Virus record (IMG/VR): IMGVR_UViG_3300024968_000003
Coordinates: 1-30,204 of that record
Reading direction: 5' to 3' (one strand)
From: a virus
Length of the DNA stretch: 30,204 nucleotides
Shown one piece after another: positions 13,517 to 21,215 of the stretch. Positions within the stretch are counted from its first letter, which is position 1; every line of letters starts with the position of its first letter. The position numbers and the translations under genes are program-made. Under the pieces are notes generated by a model. The model was not told the origin of the DNA. It made no database searches and worked only from the letters and a program-made list of their open reading frames with translations.

Positions 13517-14311
13517 TTAGCCAAACAAACCTCCGGTGTTTTCTGCATCCCAATTTGTGATCACAAGCTCTCCGGACGTCTGCGACTCACCACCCTTCTG
13601 TAGTGTGTACTTAATATCTAACTCAAGCATCGGCAGACCATCAAACACCCGGCGAATATCTGGGTGATCATTAATGCTAATCATGGCCTTGCCTTTCATC
13701 GACCGCATTAAGTTGGCCATGAGCTCATACTCTTTGAAATCAAACGGAACGCCGTAACCTTCCGTTTGCCAGTATGGCGGATCCATGTAAAAGAACGTAT
13801 GAGGACGGTCGTAACGTTCTACGCAATCTTGCCAGGAGAGATTCTCTACATTGGTACCGCCCAATCTTCGCCAAGCTGCAGTAAGGCTTTCACCAATCCG
13901 CGTAATATCGAAATTTCCGCCTTCAGTAACGGTACCGTAGTTTTGCCCCTGGACCTTTGCGCCGAAGGCAATATGCTGCAAGTAATAAAATCTAGCCGCA
14001 CGCTGAATGTCTGTTAAGGTTTCCGGCCTTGTCATTTTCTCCCACTCGAATATCTGCCGGCTGGTAAGGGCGAACTCAAACTGGCGAATAAACTCCTGCA
14101 GGTGATACTTCAGCACTCGGTACAAACGCACCAGGTCGCCATTGATATCGTTAAGGACTTCCGTTTTAGCTGGAGTTGGCCGCATGAAGTAAAGAGCAGC
14201 GCCGCCGCAGAAAACTTCTACATAACAATCGTGAGGTGGAAATAAGGGAATGAGGCGATCAGCTAAGCGACGTTTGCCACCGATCCAAGGGATTACAGGT
14301 AATGTTTGCAT
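13517..14311 (-). CDS. DNA adenine methyltransferase (D12 class)
   Basis: A 264-aa N6-adenine methylase of the Dam/D12 family. PWIGGKRRLA (8-17), motif I VEVFCGGAAL (31-40), NDIN (54-57) and catalytic DPPY (177-180) with the aromatic W181 are present. The length is normal. The target is not readable from sequence; GATC is the usual target of this family. The ATG at 14311 has AAAGG 7 nt upstream. It is the last gene of the leftward late operon, after the lysis genes. A structured, probably plus-strand, RNA candidate covers its leader. Phage-encoded methylation may protect DNA from host restriction or affect packaging (inference). Confidence 0.93.
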   Translation of the reverse strand: MQTLPVIPWIGGKRRLADRLIPLFPPHDCYVEVFCGGAALYFMRPTPAKTEVLNDINGDLVRLYRVLKYHLQEFIRQFEFALTSRQIFEWEKMTRPETLTDIQRAARFYYLQHIAFGAKVQGQNYGTVTEGGNFDITRIGESLTAAWRRLGGTNVENLSWQDCVERYDRPHTFFYMDPPYWQTEGYGVPFDFKEYELMANLMRSMKGKAMISINDHPDIRRVFDGLPMLELDIKYTLQKGGESQTSGELVITNWDAENTGGLFG

Positions 14312-14339
14312 GTTGAGCCTTTCTTTTTATTAAAAAACT

Positions 14340-14456
14340 TGTTAGGCTCTCACCGCCGCGTCGACGTGGTGGGAGGCCTTGTCCTGGCTCACAGGCTAAA
14401 ACTGTGGGTTAAGGGACCATGTGATGTTGACGCATTACATGGTCGCCTCTTCTTAA
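14340..14456 (+). ncRNA. Candidate structured RNA antisense to the dam leader
   Basis: Three hairpins fill 14344-14444: 14344-14356 with 14366-14379 (one bulge), 14387-14394 with 14402-14409, and 14415-14426 with 14433-14444 (12 bp, loop TTGACG). Five pairs are G-U if the RNA is read from the plus strand and would be A-C mismatches on the minus strand (for example 14350/14372, 14355/14367, 14389/14407, 14423/14436), so the plus strand is favoured. A weak promoter, TTGCAT-16-TATTAA (14306-14333), lies upstream. The general look recalls the phage C4 antisense RNA, but I cannot confirm that. A structured dam 5' leader is the alternative. Confidence 0.5.
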
Positions 14457-14705
14457 TTAATACACTGTTGCTTCTGCTTCACTGATGTCGATGTAGTACT
14501 CCTTACCAGCCTCAAACATCTTTGCAGCCGGCTTATCTTCAGCAATTGCCATGCTTAGTGATCCTGAAGGCGTATATTTCGACCACATATTGTTTTCGTG
14601 ATTTGGATCAGGTGAATACACAGCACCAAAACTAACGGTTATCTGACCATGCGTCGGTGCTGATACGCCATGACATTTCATTTTTGCTCTAACTGTCTTA
14701 CTCAT
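14457..14705 (-). CDS. Small conserved phage protein, 82 aa
   Basis: Starts MSKTVRAKMKCHGV and contains VSFGAVYSPDPNHENNMWSK (in the middle) followed by TPSGSLSMAI, KMFEAGKEYYIDISEAE at the end. I recall similar proteins in many phages, with a small beta-rich build and a GAVYS-DP-ENA/N-W-x-x-TPSG signature, without known function. The ATG at 14705 has AGGAG upstream at a slightly long spacing. It lies between the spanin genes and Dam in the late operon, so it is probably made late. Confidence 0.7.
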   Translation of the reverse strand: MSKTVRAKMKCHGVSAPTHGQITVSFGAVYSPDPNHENNMWSKYTPSGSLSMAIAEDKPAAKMFEAGKEYYIDISEAEATVY

Positions 14706-14788
14706 TTTTTTATTGCTCCTGGTTATATGCCCATGTGGGCGGTAAAGCAGGATTTTTGTTTCAGTGTTGCGCCCTGCAAAAAAATTAA

Positions 14789-15382
14789 TTACTTACACTC
14801 ATGAATCCTGCACGCACCATCAGCCCACCTTCGTAAGCTGTTGTAATCCGAAGTGGTTACTGCGCAGGCAAGCTCAAGTGTTTCGTATGCTTGTCTAGCA
14901 GTGGCTGCGTCACAGTCCCGTTCACCTCCGGCAGATCCTTGGATATCGCCGGTATCGCCGAGCAATCCATAGGACGAATTACGCCCAACTTCGAGGCGCA
15001 CGCGCTCACGCCAAGCGCTATCATTAGCAGCTGCAGTATCGCCAGTTTTTTTAATTCGACTTTCATAAACACCCTTCAACACATTAACTTCAGTTTGGTG
15101 CCGATAATTGGATAACGCCAGATCGGCGTCAGCTTTCAGATATTTGGCCACATTTTCTTGTCGGCGCTTTTCTGCTTCAGCGACATCATCGGCAATGTGT
15201 GCTGCGTGAATCTTTAAAGCATCGTTACGTTGAGCCGTAAGCGCGTTAATTTTCCACAGCCCTAGCACAACTATTGCCAACGGCAAGAAAACGCGCCAAT
15301 GCTTGAATATGAAAGTCACGGTTTTAAGAAAACAACTAAACAATCGGCTAAGTGCAAAAACTAGTAGTTTTAAGATGGCCAT
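14789..15382 (-). CDS. Rz: Rz-like inner-membrane spanin
   Basis: A 197-aa i-spanin. One membrane segment (about 29-48, WRVFLPLAIVVLGLWKI) follows a hydrophobic N-terminus, then a long periplasmic helical region (AQRNDALKIHAAHIADDVAE, AEKRRQENVAKYLKADADLA) typical of spanin coiled coils. Spanins join inner and outer membranes and fuse them after the cell wall is cut. The gene overlaps the amidase end by 13 nt and contains the Rz1 gene in another frame, the classical nested arrangement, which is the strongest evidence for the call. Confidence 0.85.
   Translation of the reverse strand: MAILKLLVFALSRLFSCFLKTVTFIFKHWRVFLPLAIVVLGLWKINALTAQRNDALKIHAAHIADDVAEAEKRRQENVAKYLKADADLALSNYRHQTEVNVLKGVYESRIKKTGDTAAANDSAWRERVRLEVGRNSSYGLLGDTGDIQGSAGGERDCDAATARQAYETLELACAVTTSDYNSLRRWADGACRIHECK
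14857..15066 (-). CDS. Rz1: Rz1-like outer-membrane lipoprotein spanin (nested)
   Basis: A 69-aa lipoprotein wholly inside Rz in a shifted frame. The signal peptide MKVELKKLAILQLLMIALGV ends in the lipobox VSAC with lipidated C23. The short mature part has several prolines (IRPMD, AIPAIS, DLPEV, TQPLL), usual for o-spanins. The ATG at 15066 has AAGGG upstream. The GTG at 15072 is a less likely start. It pairs with Rz across the periplasm in lysis. Confidence 0.85.
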   Translation of the reverse strand: MKVELKKLAILQLLMIALGVSACASKLGVIRPMDCSAIPAISKDLPEVNGTVTQPLLDKHTKHLSLPAQ

Positions 15383-15933
15383 AATGAATCACCTAGCGGC
15401 ATCATCCCGCCTTTAATAAACGTGGCCATGTCGAATCCTGGGCAAATCTTCAGCCACTCGTTGCGTTCGATCTGGCCATTACCGTTCCGGTCTGGTGAAT
15501 AATCACGGTGGCCTTTTACGCTAATACCCATTACGCGGTAGAGCTCCAATGCAGAATCAGAAGTCATCACGACCTTACCTTTAATCGTGCCGGCAAGTTC
15601 AATCAGCAATTTGCGTAACGCATCCCACTGCGCTTTAGTAAACTTGTCGGTGCCGATCATGCAGATGCCAATCGATGTTGCATTACTGCCCTGGACATGA
15701 GCGCCGACCTCTTCTAGCGCCCTGCCAGTTTCAATCGTGCCATCGATGAGAATTACAAAGTGGTACCCGATATGCTTCAGGTGAGGGTTAAATGCTTTAA
15801 TCCACTGTGACGACCGATTGAAAGGCGTTGGCTTGGCCAGACCATGCATTACATCAATATCAGCAGCATTAAATGCCTTGCCGTTTGGCGTGGCTGCACA
15901 ATGGATAATTACGTTTTTAATTGTTCTCTTCAT
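15370..15933 (-). CDS. N-acetylmuramoyl-L-alanine amidase endolysin with EF-hand-like loop
   Basis: A 187-aa zinc amidase (Amidase_2, T7 lysozyme type) that cuts the bond between MurNAc and the peptide stem. Zinc ligands H11 (VIIHCAAT), H142 (KGHRDYSPD) and C164 (KICPGFD) are seen, with Y57 (GYHF) and K162 as likely catalytic partners. Between H142 and C164 lies DRNGNGQIERNE (148-159), an exact 12-residue EF-hand loop pattern (D1, N3, N5, G6, I8, E12). There is no signal peptide, so a holin is needed for export. AGGA precedes the ATG at 15933. The gene overlaps the upstream membrane-protein gene by 17 nt and the Rz gene by 13 nt. Confidence 0.92.
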   Translation of the reverse strand: MKRTIKNVIIHCAATPNGKAFNAADIDVMHGLAKPTPFNRSSQWIKAFNPHLKHIGYHFVILIDGTIETGRALEEVGAHVQGSNATSIGICMIGTDKFTKAQWDALRKLLIELAGTIKGKVVMTSDSALELYRVMGISVKGHRDYSPDRNGNGQIERNEWLKICPGFDMATFIKGGMMPLGDSLWPS

Positions 15934-16279
15934 TTTTTAATCCTGAGTTTGGTATTAATTCATTTCGCAGGCGTACACATATAGCCCACCTGGTGCACAT
16001 TGCTTTTAGGTGGCCCCATATGCACTTCATCCACATATGCCTAATACCTACCAAGGCAACAAATAGATTCATGATAACTTCTGCCCTGGTGCTATCCACA
16101 AACGAAACTTTGTCAGACACACACACTGCAAATGCCGAGAACCCTAATAAGCCGAATAAAATCTTCCCCAGGATCCCATCATTTACTTTTGGATAAAAAA
16201 CGCAGAACCACCCCCATAAACAAATGAAAGCAGCGGCAATAAGTTTTACTTGCAATAACACCTGGTAATTACTGATCAT
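15917..16279 (-). CDS. Membrane protein of lysis cassette (holin candidate 2)
   Basis: A 120-aa protein with three hydrophobic segments, about 10-28 (QVKLIAAAFICLWGWFCVF), 38-54 (GKILFGLLGFSAFAVCV) and 66-82 (AEVIMNLFVALVGIRHM), and a basic C-terminal tail. Overlap with the amidase gene by 17 nt and with the upstream holin-like gene by 11 nt, plus the strong AAGGAAG ribosome site, place it in the lysis operon. It could be the holin, an antiholin or a co-holin. Family not recognised. Confidence 0.65.
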   Translation of the reverse strand: MISNYQVLLQVKLIAAAFICLWGWFCVFYPKVNDGILGKILFGLLGFSAFAVCVSDKVSFVDSTRAEVIMNLFVALVGIRHMWMKCIWGHLKAMCTRWAICVRLRNELIPNSGLKNEENN

Positions 16280-16673
16280 TTGTAACTTCCTTATTTGTAA
16301 TTTCCTTCACGCCTAACTTGGCACGAATCAAAGATTTGATGAATGGCCATAAATCAAAGTCCGCCTGGTTGATTGACTTGATAATGGCTGCCAATAAAGA
16401 GCCACCAATTGCGCCAACAACAAAAGCGACAGCACTGGCGTACTCTGCAGGCATTTTGAAAAAAAGCATTAAAGCTGCTGCCATAAAGTGGGCGATTGCA
16501 CCACCTGATAGAAGAAACGCCATAAAAAATTGGCGCGCCTCTTTCGCTTCGACCGACTTGTCTTTGGGTGAAAATACATAAGCAACACCAGCACCAATTA
16601 CCCCAATAAATGCTGCGTCTAAGTAATCAATAAGCCGATGCCAGCAAATGATTAAACCGCTCCAAAGATCCAT
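16269..16673 (-). CDS. Holin-like membrane protein (LydA-like/superfamily III candidate)
   Basis: A 134-aa protein with three hydrophobic segments (about 16-35, 49-72 and 78-98: LDAAFIGVIGAGVAYVF, MAFLLSGGAIAHFMAAALML, ASAVAFVVGAIGGSLLAAII), usual for a holin, and a hydrophilic charged C-terminus. The ATG at 16673 has AAGGG nearby. A GTG at 16679 is possible. It is first in the lysis cassette, upstream of the second membrane protein and the amidase, and is separated from the tail genes by a terminator. The holin role follows from topology and position, not from a firm family match. Confidence 0.65.
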   Translation of the reverse strand: MDLWSGLIICWHRLIDYLDAAFIGVIGAGVAYVFSPKDKSVEAKEARQFFMAFLLSGGAIAHFMAAALMLFFKMPAEYASAVAFVVGAIGGSLLAAIIKSINQADFDLWPFIKSLIRAKLGVKEITNKEVTNDQ

Positions 16674-16692
16674 CTCCACCCTTTCTTTACAC

Positions 16693-16718
16693 GTAAAAAA
16701 CCGCCCGTAGGCGGTTTG
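16693..16718 (-). terminator. Terminator between tail and lysis modules
   Basis: Read leftward: AAACCGCC, TACG, GGCGGTTT, TTT. It lies between the small phage gene ending at 16735 and the lysis cassette, inside the leftward late operon. Confidence 0.8.
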
Positions 16719-16734
16719 TGCTTTTTATTATTTT

Positions 16735-17037
16735 TTATGGCTTTCCCTCATCAGATTCAATGCTTTTTTCGCAATGGTTGGGGTCGATCTTGTGCAGCAA
16801 CTTACACAGCACACATGCCCACTTTTCACCGCGTTTGCTGGCTTTGGCAGCTCTACTACTGATTAGCTCGTCTTCACTGCCGCCAGTGGTTGCATTGCCT
16901 AATTGGTCGAAAGATTTAGCGATAAGCCATGCGCGATTGCTGCCACTGATAATGGCTAATAACATCCAAACTGCTGCAACAAGATTGGTTACTTGGCACA
17001 GCAGCCAGATACCTAGCATGAATAGTCGCCACTTCAT
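16735..17037 (-). CDS. Conserved small phage protein, 100 aa (FDQLGN...GGS-D-E-L-SSR family)
   Basis: An N-terminal hydrophobic stretch (MLGIWLLCQVTNLVAAVWML) precedes AKSFDQLGNATTGGSEDELI, SSRAAKA and a C-terminal CKLLHKIDPNHCEKSIES. I recall this DQL-N-x-x-x-GG-x-DE-x-x-SSR...DP-HC-x-x-S pattern in many phage lysis regions, without a known function; database names for such proteins are unreliable. It overlaps the upstream gene by 1 nt (TAATG). The N-terminal helix suggests membrane association. Confidence 0.7.
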   Translation of the reverse strand: MKWRLFMLGIWLLCQVTNLVAAVWMLLAIISGSNRAWLIAKSFDQLGNATTGGSEDELISSRAAKASKRGEKWACVLCKLLHKIDPNHCEKSIESDEGKP

Positions 17038-17567
17038 TACCAGGTGATTGCCGCAATATCTTCAGCAGCGGCCGTTTCTGGCAATGCATTGAGATCATCT
17101 TCAAGCCGTTGGCGTTTGCCGATCAGCTGACCACTTAGCGTGGCAAACAAGTCTGCCTTAACAATAATGCGCGACACCAATTCAGCTTTATCAATGCCGC
17201 GTGATATGGCCAGAGAATCAATCAGCGGGGTAAGTGCACCATTACTTGCAAGATAAGCTCGTGCCTCAGTTTCTTGCTTTTTCCAGCTTTCACGTTCAAT
17301 CGCAGGGATGCCAGTAATGATCGGCAACATGGCTTTCTCAAATTCAGTGTTAATTTCAGAAAGCTTATTTAGCTTAAGCTTTGCTGTACTTGGTGCAGGT
17401 GCTTGATACTCAACCACCACACCATTTACTACATCAAAGCGATTAATTTGTGCATTTGTATAACGCGCATAAAGTTCATCAGGTATATCTAAAGCATCCA
17501 GTGGGATGTCTTGCGAGACACCAACTATATATATACCTTTTGTAGAATTTGAGTATTTTGCTTTCAT
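17037..17567 (-). CDS. Tail-fibre assembly/chaperone-like protein
   Basis: A 176-aa protein. The C-terminal helical part, KLNKLSEINTEFEKAM, then PAIERESWKKQETEARAYLA and AISRGIDKAELVSRIIVKAD, is typical of phage proteins just downstream of tail fibres (tail-fibre assembly/DUF4376-like). The first 60 residues are beta-like. It starts at 17567 with AAGGAAA upstream and directly follows the fibre gene, as chaperones usually do. Function is inferred from family and neighbour. Confidence 0.65.
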   Translation of the reverse strand: MKAKYSNSTKGIYIVGVSQDIPLDALDIPDELYARYTNAQINRFDVVNGVVVEYQAPAPSTAKLKLNKLSEINTEFEKAMLPIITGIPAIERESWKKQETEARAYLASNGALTPLIDSLAISRGIDKAELVSRIIVKADLFATLSGQLIGKRQRLEDDLNALPETAAAEDIAAITW

Positions 17568-17576
17568 TTTTTTTCC

Positions 17577-18548
17577 TTATATACCAATAGAAAACCAATC
17601 AATTACACCTGTTTTTCCCGCAACGGCCACCTGATCATTTACTGCATAAAAGTTAGTCAGTGATTTATCTCTAACATGGGGAACTTGAGAACTGTCAAAA
17701 CGAGCACCCGTGTATGTAAACGACGTAATTACTTTACACATACTGCTAAATGCAATAGGAAATGTAACCAAAACTTCAGCCTCAGCAGCTAAAGATGATG
17801 TTGAACCCCACTGGATTATTAACCCAGCAAGCCAGGTTGGAAACTTAATGTAACCATTTGCAGTCAATGAATAGGCAAAGCCAGCAGCGGTAGCAATCGC
17901 CGACATTGCACCGCGTATCCAACTAGTACTTGCTGGGGTTGAGGTGTTATCGACAAAAGTGGGGTCACTAACTGCTGTTACTACGCTAGAAGCGCCAACC
18001 TTTTGAAAAGTAATCCCAGTCACACCCACTGTCACATCTGTATCGTTAGTAATCTGCCAGTTTGTATCCGCATTTACGGTACCGGCTTTCACACGGATGA
18101 TCATGCCACCAAACAACTCAGCGCCAGTGTCAGCAGATGGGTCACGTGTTGCTGGCACGGCTGCGCCATTCCAAACGTAAACGCCACGGCTAGCTAGTGT
18201 TGCGTGGTCTTTCTCTAAGAAAGTATCGCCAGCCACCATTGCAACGCCGTCAATGTTCGCACCTGGTGCGGCAAGGTTGATGGCAGCAGTTGAGGCAACA
18301 CGCACGATTTTGTCTGCAGGGCCTTTGACTATATTATTGATAGCTTGCAATAGCTGGGTATTGTCAGCAGCTGATGGCGTTAATCCAGCACTTTCAATAA
18401 CGCGCACAATCTCTTCTTGCACCCCATTCATATACTCTGCGTTAACTATTGTCGCTGCAATACCTAACACTTTATTACCATCTCTAAAGCCATCTTTGCC
18501 GGGTCCATGCAAATCTGGCGCGACAAAGCTTCCATTAATTCTTTCCAT
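17577..18548 (-). CDS. Tail fibre protein
   Basis: A 323-aa fibre. The N-terminal part (MERINGSFVAPDLHGPGKDG) suits attachment to the baseplate of a Mu-like tail. The centre is beta-rich and low in charge (VTVGVTGITFQKVG). The C-terminal 85 residues, starting NGYIKFPTWLAGLIIQWGST, match the gp53-like fibre-tip pattern (G-Y-I-K-x-P...L-I-I-Q-W-G) that binds the host surface and may form the receptor-binding head. It is short for a fibre. AGGAGAG precedes the ATG at 18548. No invertible segment or diversity-generating repeat is seen around it. Confidence 0.8.
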   Translation of the reverse strand: MERINGSFVAPDLHGPGKDGFRDGNKVLGIAATIVNAEYMNGVQEEIVRVIESAGLTPSAADNTQLLQAINNIVKGPADKIVRVASTAAINLAAPGANIDGVAMVAGDTFLEKDHATLASRGVYVWNGAAVPATRDPSADTGAELFGGMIIRVKAGTVNADTNWQITNDTDVTVGVTGITFQKVGASSVVTAVSDPTFVDNTSTPASTSWIRGAMSAIATAAGFAYSLTANGYIKFPTWLAGLIIQWGSTSSLAAEAEVLVTFPIAFSSMCKVITSFTYTGARFDSSQVPHVRDKSLTNFYAVNDQVAVAGKTGVIDWFSIGI

Positions 18549-18558
18549 CTACTCTCTC

Positions 18559-19152
18559 CTATATATAAGCAAATACTGCAGTGGTGTGTGCCGGTTTAAA
18601 TTTGTTGATTCTGCATTCAATGGCTTCATCTCCCCATGCCTGCAATGGTTCGCCACAGGCGCTTTCACCACAACTGAAGTAATATATGGCGCCATCACTA
18701 GGTAAGTTTATTTGCCAGCAAGAACGGTCTGCTTCTGTCCAAAGTGAATCACCGCAGCCGCTTTCACCACAATTGAAGGTGTTGTATTCCCCAATCGTCG
18801 CGCCTGTGTACCCTAAGCTTTCGGCTATTTGAATAAAGTAAGCACGGCTTTGACCGCCTTGCATGGTGAGCTTACTCACCAATGCCTCACGCCTTTGCGC
18901 AACGGCTTGCTCTGCACTTACACAAACATCCGGCAGCCCGGCAACTCTTTCCCAATCCTCTAGGAGTTCGTTAGTTGTGCGTGGATCTGCCTCACTTAGT
19001 AAGCTATCGATACGAACATCAACACGCGAAAACTCTTCAGCAAATGCTGTAAGAATTTTAGTGTTTAACGCCCCCTCTTCACGTGGCCAAGCTGGACCAT
19101 TTGGCAGCAACGCTTGCAACTGAAGCAAGTAATCATTTGTTGAAAGTGCCAT
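18559..19152 (-). CDS. Baseplate protein, Mu gp48/YmfQ (DUF2313) family
   Basis: A 197-aa protein with the N-terminal DYLLQLQALLPNGPAWP, the central WERVAGLPD and the C-terminal repeats CGESGCGDSLW and CGESACGEPLQAWGDEAIEC, ending INKFKPAHT. These are the marks of the DUF2313/YmfQ tail family. In Mu-like phages it lies between gp47 and the fibre and joins fibre to baseplate. No clear ribosome site before the ATG at 19152, 2 nt after which the upstream gene has its stop, so translational coupling is probable. Confidence 0.88.
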   Translation of the reverse strand: MALSTNDYLLQLQALLPNGPAWPREEGALNTKILTAFAEEFSRVDVRIDSLLSEADPRTTNELLEDWERVAGLPDVCVSAEQAVAQRREALVSKLTMQGGQSRAYFIQIAESLGYTGATIGEYNTFNCGESGCGDSLWTEADRSCWQINLPSDGAIYYFSCGESACGEPLQAWGDEAIECRINKFKPAHTTAVFAYI

Positions 19153-19156
19153 TGTG

Positions 19157-20206
19157 TTATGCCCAAGTTATCGCGCCAAAAGTTGTGATATTGCCTACAG
19201 TGTTGGTTACATCCGCAATTGGCGCTGTCATTGTGTAATTGCTTTCACCTGCAGCAATCGAAATTGCCTCTCTGATATGGCTTAGATATATGGTGCCAGC
19301 TGGCGAAGCCTCGCGTTTTAACAAGTCTCGCAGCTCAAGCTCTACAGCCTCTTTCACTGCAAGAGAGTTTGGAGTAACTGAGATAGTGAAATTTAAAGGC
19401 ACTGCAATGGGCGCTACTACCGTTAAAGTAACTGTTACCGGCCTTAGCGCATTGATGTAGTCATAAACTGCAGCAACTTCACCAGCATCTGGAATAATGC
19501 TTGCGTCATCATCCCGCACAAATCGCACTGTGACTGTATTAACGCCTAACTCCCCTGGATACACCCACGCCCTGGTAACACCTGGCACTTCTAAAGCCCA
19601 ATTGATGTAATCATGCGTTGCACCACCGTGTGGCGGTGTTTGAATCCGCGCCAGCAGCCTTGCAAGTAATTTAGAGTCATCCTCCTGATCGGATCCTTGA
19701 GTTAGGCCATTAACGTCCACTACTGCAGTGCTGGAAACACCAGCTACAGGCGTAACCAAAGAAAGATATTCACCGGCTAACAGATTTGTATTACCGCCAC
19801 CAATTAAAGCCGTGACTGCTACTAATGCAACACCAGCGGCAATAGTTGCATCTGCTTCTGTCATGTATTCAACACCAATGGTAGAAACTAACACGCTGCC
19901 TTCTGGGATGATCGCTCCATTATCGCCAGTGAAAGTAATATTCCCCGCTGCAGGATATGCAGGCAGCCTAGATGTGCTTAACCATATGCCAGCCCAGCGA
20001 TCTAAATACTCGCTAGTGGCGGTGTCATAAATCACATTTTGTGCAATGAACTGCAGGTGGCCATGCAGTTCATGCGAGGCGCCTGCCAGTTCTTTTCCAT
20101 ACACTTCAGCATCAGATCTACGCAGTTGCTCAAAACTTAGTCTGGAAAAAATACCATCACGAATGCGCGTGATTAAATCGGATAAAGTTGGTCTTTTAAA
20201 CGGCAC
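19157..20206 (-). CDS. Baseplate J-like wedge protein (Mu gp47)
   Basis: A 349-aa baseplate J protein. PFKRPTLSDLITRIRDGI at the N-terminus is typical. TSEYLDRWAGIWL, FTGDNGAIIPEGSVL and PPHGGATHDYINWA (about 195-208) are conserved in gp47-like wedges. The frame is open to a TTG at 20230, but a GTG at 20206 with GGGAG 7 nt upstream gives the usual N-terminus. It overlaps the gp46 gene end by 11 nt. It forms the outer part of the baseplate that triggers sheath contraction. Confidence 0.9.
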   Translation of the reverse strand: MPFKRPTLSDLITRIRDGIFSRLSFEQLRRSDAEVYGKELAGASHELHGHLQFIAQNVIYDTATSEYLDRWAGIWLSTSRLPAYPAAGNITFTGDNGAIIPEGSVLVSTIGVEYMTEADATIAAGVALVAVTALIGGGNTNLLAGEYLSLVTPVAGVSSTAVVDVNGLTQGSDQEDDSKLLARLLARIQTPPHGGATHDYINWALEVPGVTRAWVYPGELGVNTVTVRFVRDDDASIIPDAGEVAAVYDYINALRPVTVTLTVVAPIAVPLNFTISVTPNSLAVKEAVELELRDLLKREASPAGTIYLSHIREAISIAAGESNYTMTAPIADVTNTVGNITTFGAITWA

Positions 20207-20633
20207 GTATATACTCCCAGGCGTTATCAAATCTTAAAACGGCTTGTGAGCCATCATCTCGGTAAATCGTGCACTGCAGTGCAATGCCATCCACGCCAAA
20301 GCGCTCTGCGATAACATCCACTTTGGTTGCTACACCATCATCAATCAGCCATTGCAAAGCTTCTTGTGCATATTCACGCGAACGGTTAATGGTGGACTGC
20401 AGCACCTTTTCACGAGATAGCAGCCAGAGGCGTGAGCCAATCTTGTCATTGGCAGATGGCGGCTCTATGCTATCGCCCCAGTAGCCCATCTTTTGGCCTT
20501 CAATCACATCATCCGCATTTGCACGGCGCCAAGTAAATAAGCTAATTATCACGGCGCGTGTGAGTGATTCTTCTTGCGATAAATCGGTAGAGTCTCTACC
20601 GTTCACCGTTATTTTTGCGTCTATCTCTAACAT
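20196..20633 (-). CDS. Baseplate protein, Mu gp46 family
   Basis: A 145-aa protein with SLFTWRRANADDV, GYWGDSIEP and KIGSRLWLLSREKV (residues about 65-78), which are typical of the phage GP46 family (a gp25-like wedge/hub part). It lies between gp45 and gp47. The ATG at 20633 has no good ribosome site and a terminator stands 14 nt upstream, so its expression depends on read-through of transcription from the gp45 gene. Confidence 0.85.
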   Translation of the reverse strand: MLEIDAKITVNGRDSTDLSQEESLTRAVIISLFTWRRANADDVIEGQKMGYWGDSIEPPSANDKIGSRLWLLSREKVLQSTINRSREYAQEALQWLIDDGVATKVDVIAERFGVDGIALQCTIYRDDGSQAVLRFDNAWEYIRAV

Positions 20634-20646
20634 CGGTTGCGCCCAT

Positions 20647-20669
20647 AAAAAAACCCGCCGGAGCGGGTT
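20647..20669 (-). terminator. Terminator between gp45 and gp46 genes
   Basis: Read leftward: AACCCGC, TCCG, GCGGGTT, TTTTT. It is almost identical to the element at 26077-26100, including the flanking CAT-A run. It lies inside the tail operon, so late transcription must pass it. Confidence 0.75.
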
Positions 20670-20678
20670 ATTAACTGA

Positions 20679-21215
20679 TTAAGGTATTTCAGGTGGCGCA
20701 TGGTTATGGTGCGGTTTTGCAACATCGTTATCGCGCCAGGTTTCCACGCCAAGGCCATCCCATTTTTCACCCTGTCCGTTTACATCAAACTTAAACTCAG
20801 AGTCAGCATGCAGTTTGATTTTATCGGCACGCACCTCAAAGGTGAAAGGCGTTTCAATCAGAATACGATCACGCTTAAGGTGGACTTTTTGCCCCAGGTC
20901 GTCACACAGCGCAACCTCACCCTCTTCCAACGTCGTAAGGCGGTAGCGCCTATCGGCTACAACAATAGCAACGCCATGACTACGATCACCATTGAAAAAC
21001 AATGTAATGGCTTCTGATCCAGGCTTTGGTTTACTTGTATACCCATACGGTTCAAAATGCTCGATGTTTTCTTTAGCCTCATTACCTCGCATCTTGATTT
21101 GTAGCGATTGCATCTTGCTAGCGGAATTAACCAATACAACCGTTGCACGTAAGCAAATATTGCTAACGGCTCGGTTAAGTGGCGCTAACATTCTATGCAT
21201 TAAACGTGTTGTCAT
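20679..21215 (-). CDS. Baseplate spike protein, Mu gp45 family
   Basis: A 178-aa protein. The N-terminal OB-like part (LQIKMRGNEAKENIEHFEPY) and middle beta-helix strands (KVHLKRDRILIETPFTFEVR) follow the gp45 pattern of a membrane-piercing trimer. The end AKPHHNHAPPEIP carries the H-x-H signature that binds an iron ion at the tip of P2 gpV and similar spikes. The start at 21215 overlaps the gp44 stop as ATGA. Confidence 0.87.
   Translation of the reverse strand: MTTRLMHRMLAPLNRAVSNICLRATVVLVNSASKMQSLQIKMRGNEAKENIEHFEPYGYTSKPKPGSEAITLFFNGDRSHGVAIVVADRRYRLTTLEEGEVALCDDLGQKVHLKRDRILIETPFTFEVRADKIKLHADSEFKFDVNGQGEKWDGLGVETWRDNDVAKPHHNHAPPEIP

Noticed and set aside
16718-17047. 109-aa plus-strand ORF
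   Set aside because: Antisense to the conserved 100-aa phage protein; Leu/Ser-rich shadow.
17577-18548. Diversity-generating or invertible tail-fibre cassette
   Set aside because: No template/variable repeat pair, reverse transcriptase, inverted crossover sites or invertase is seen near the fibre gene.
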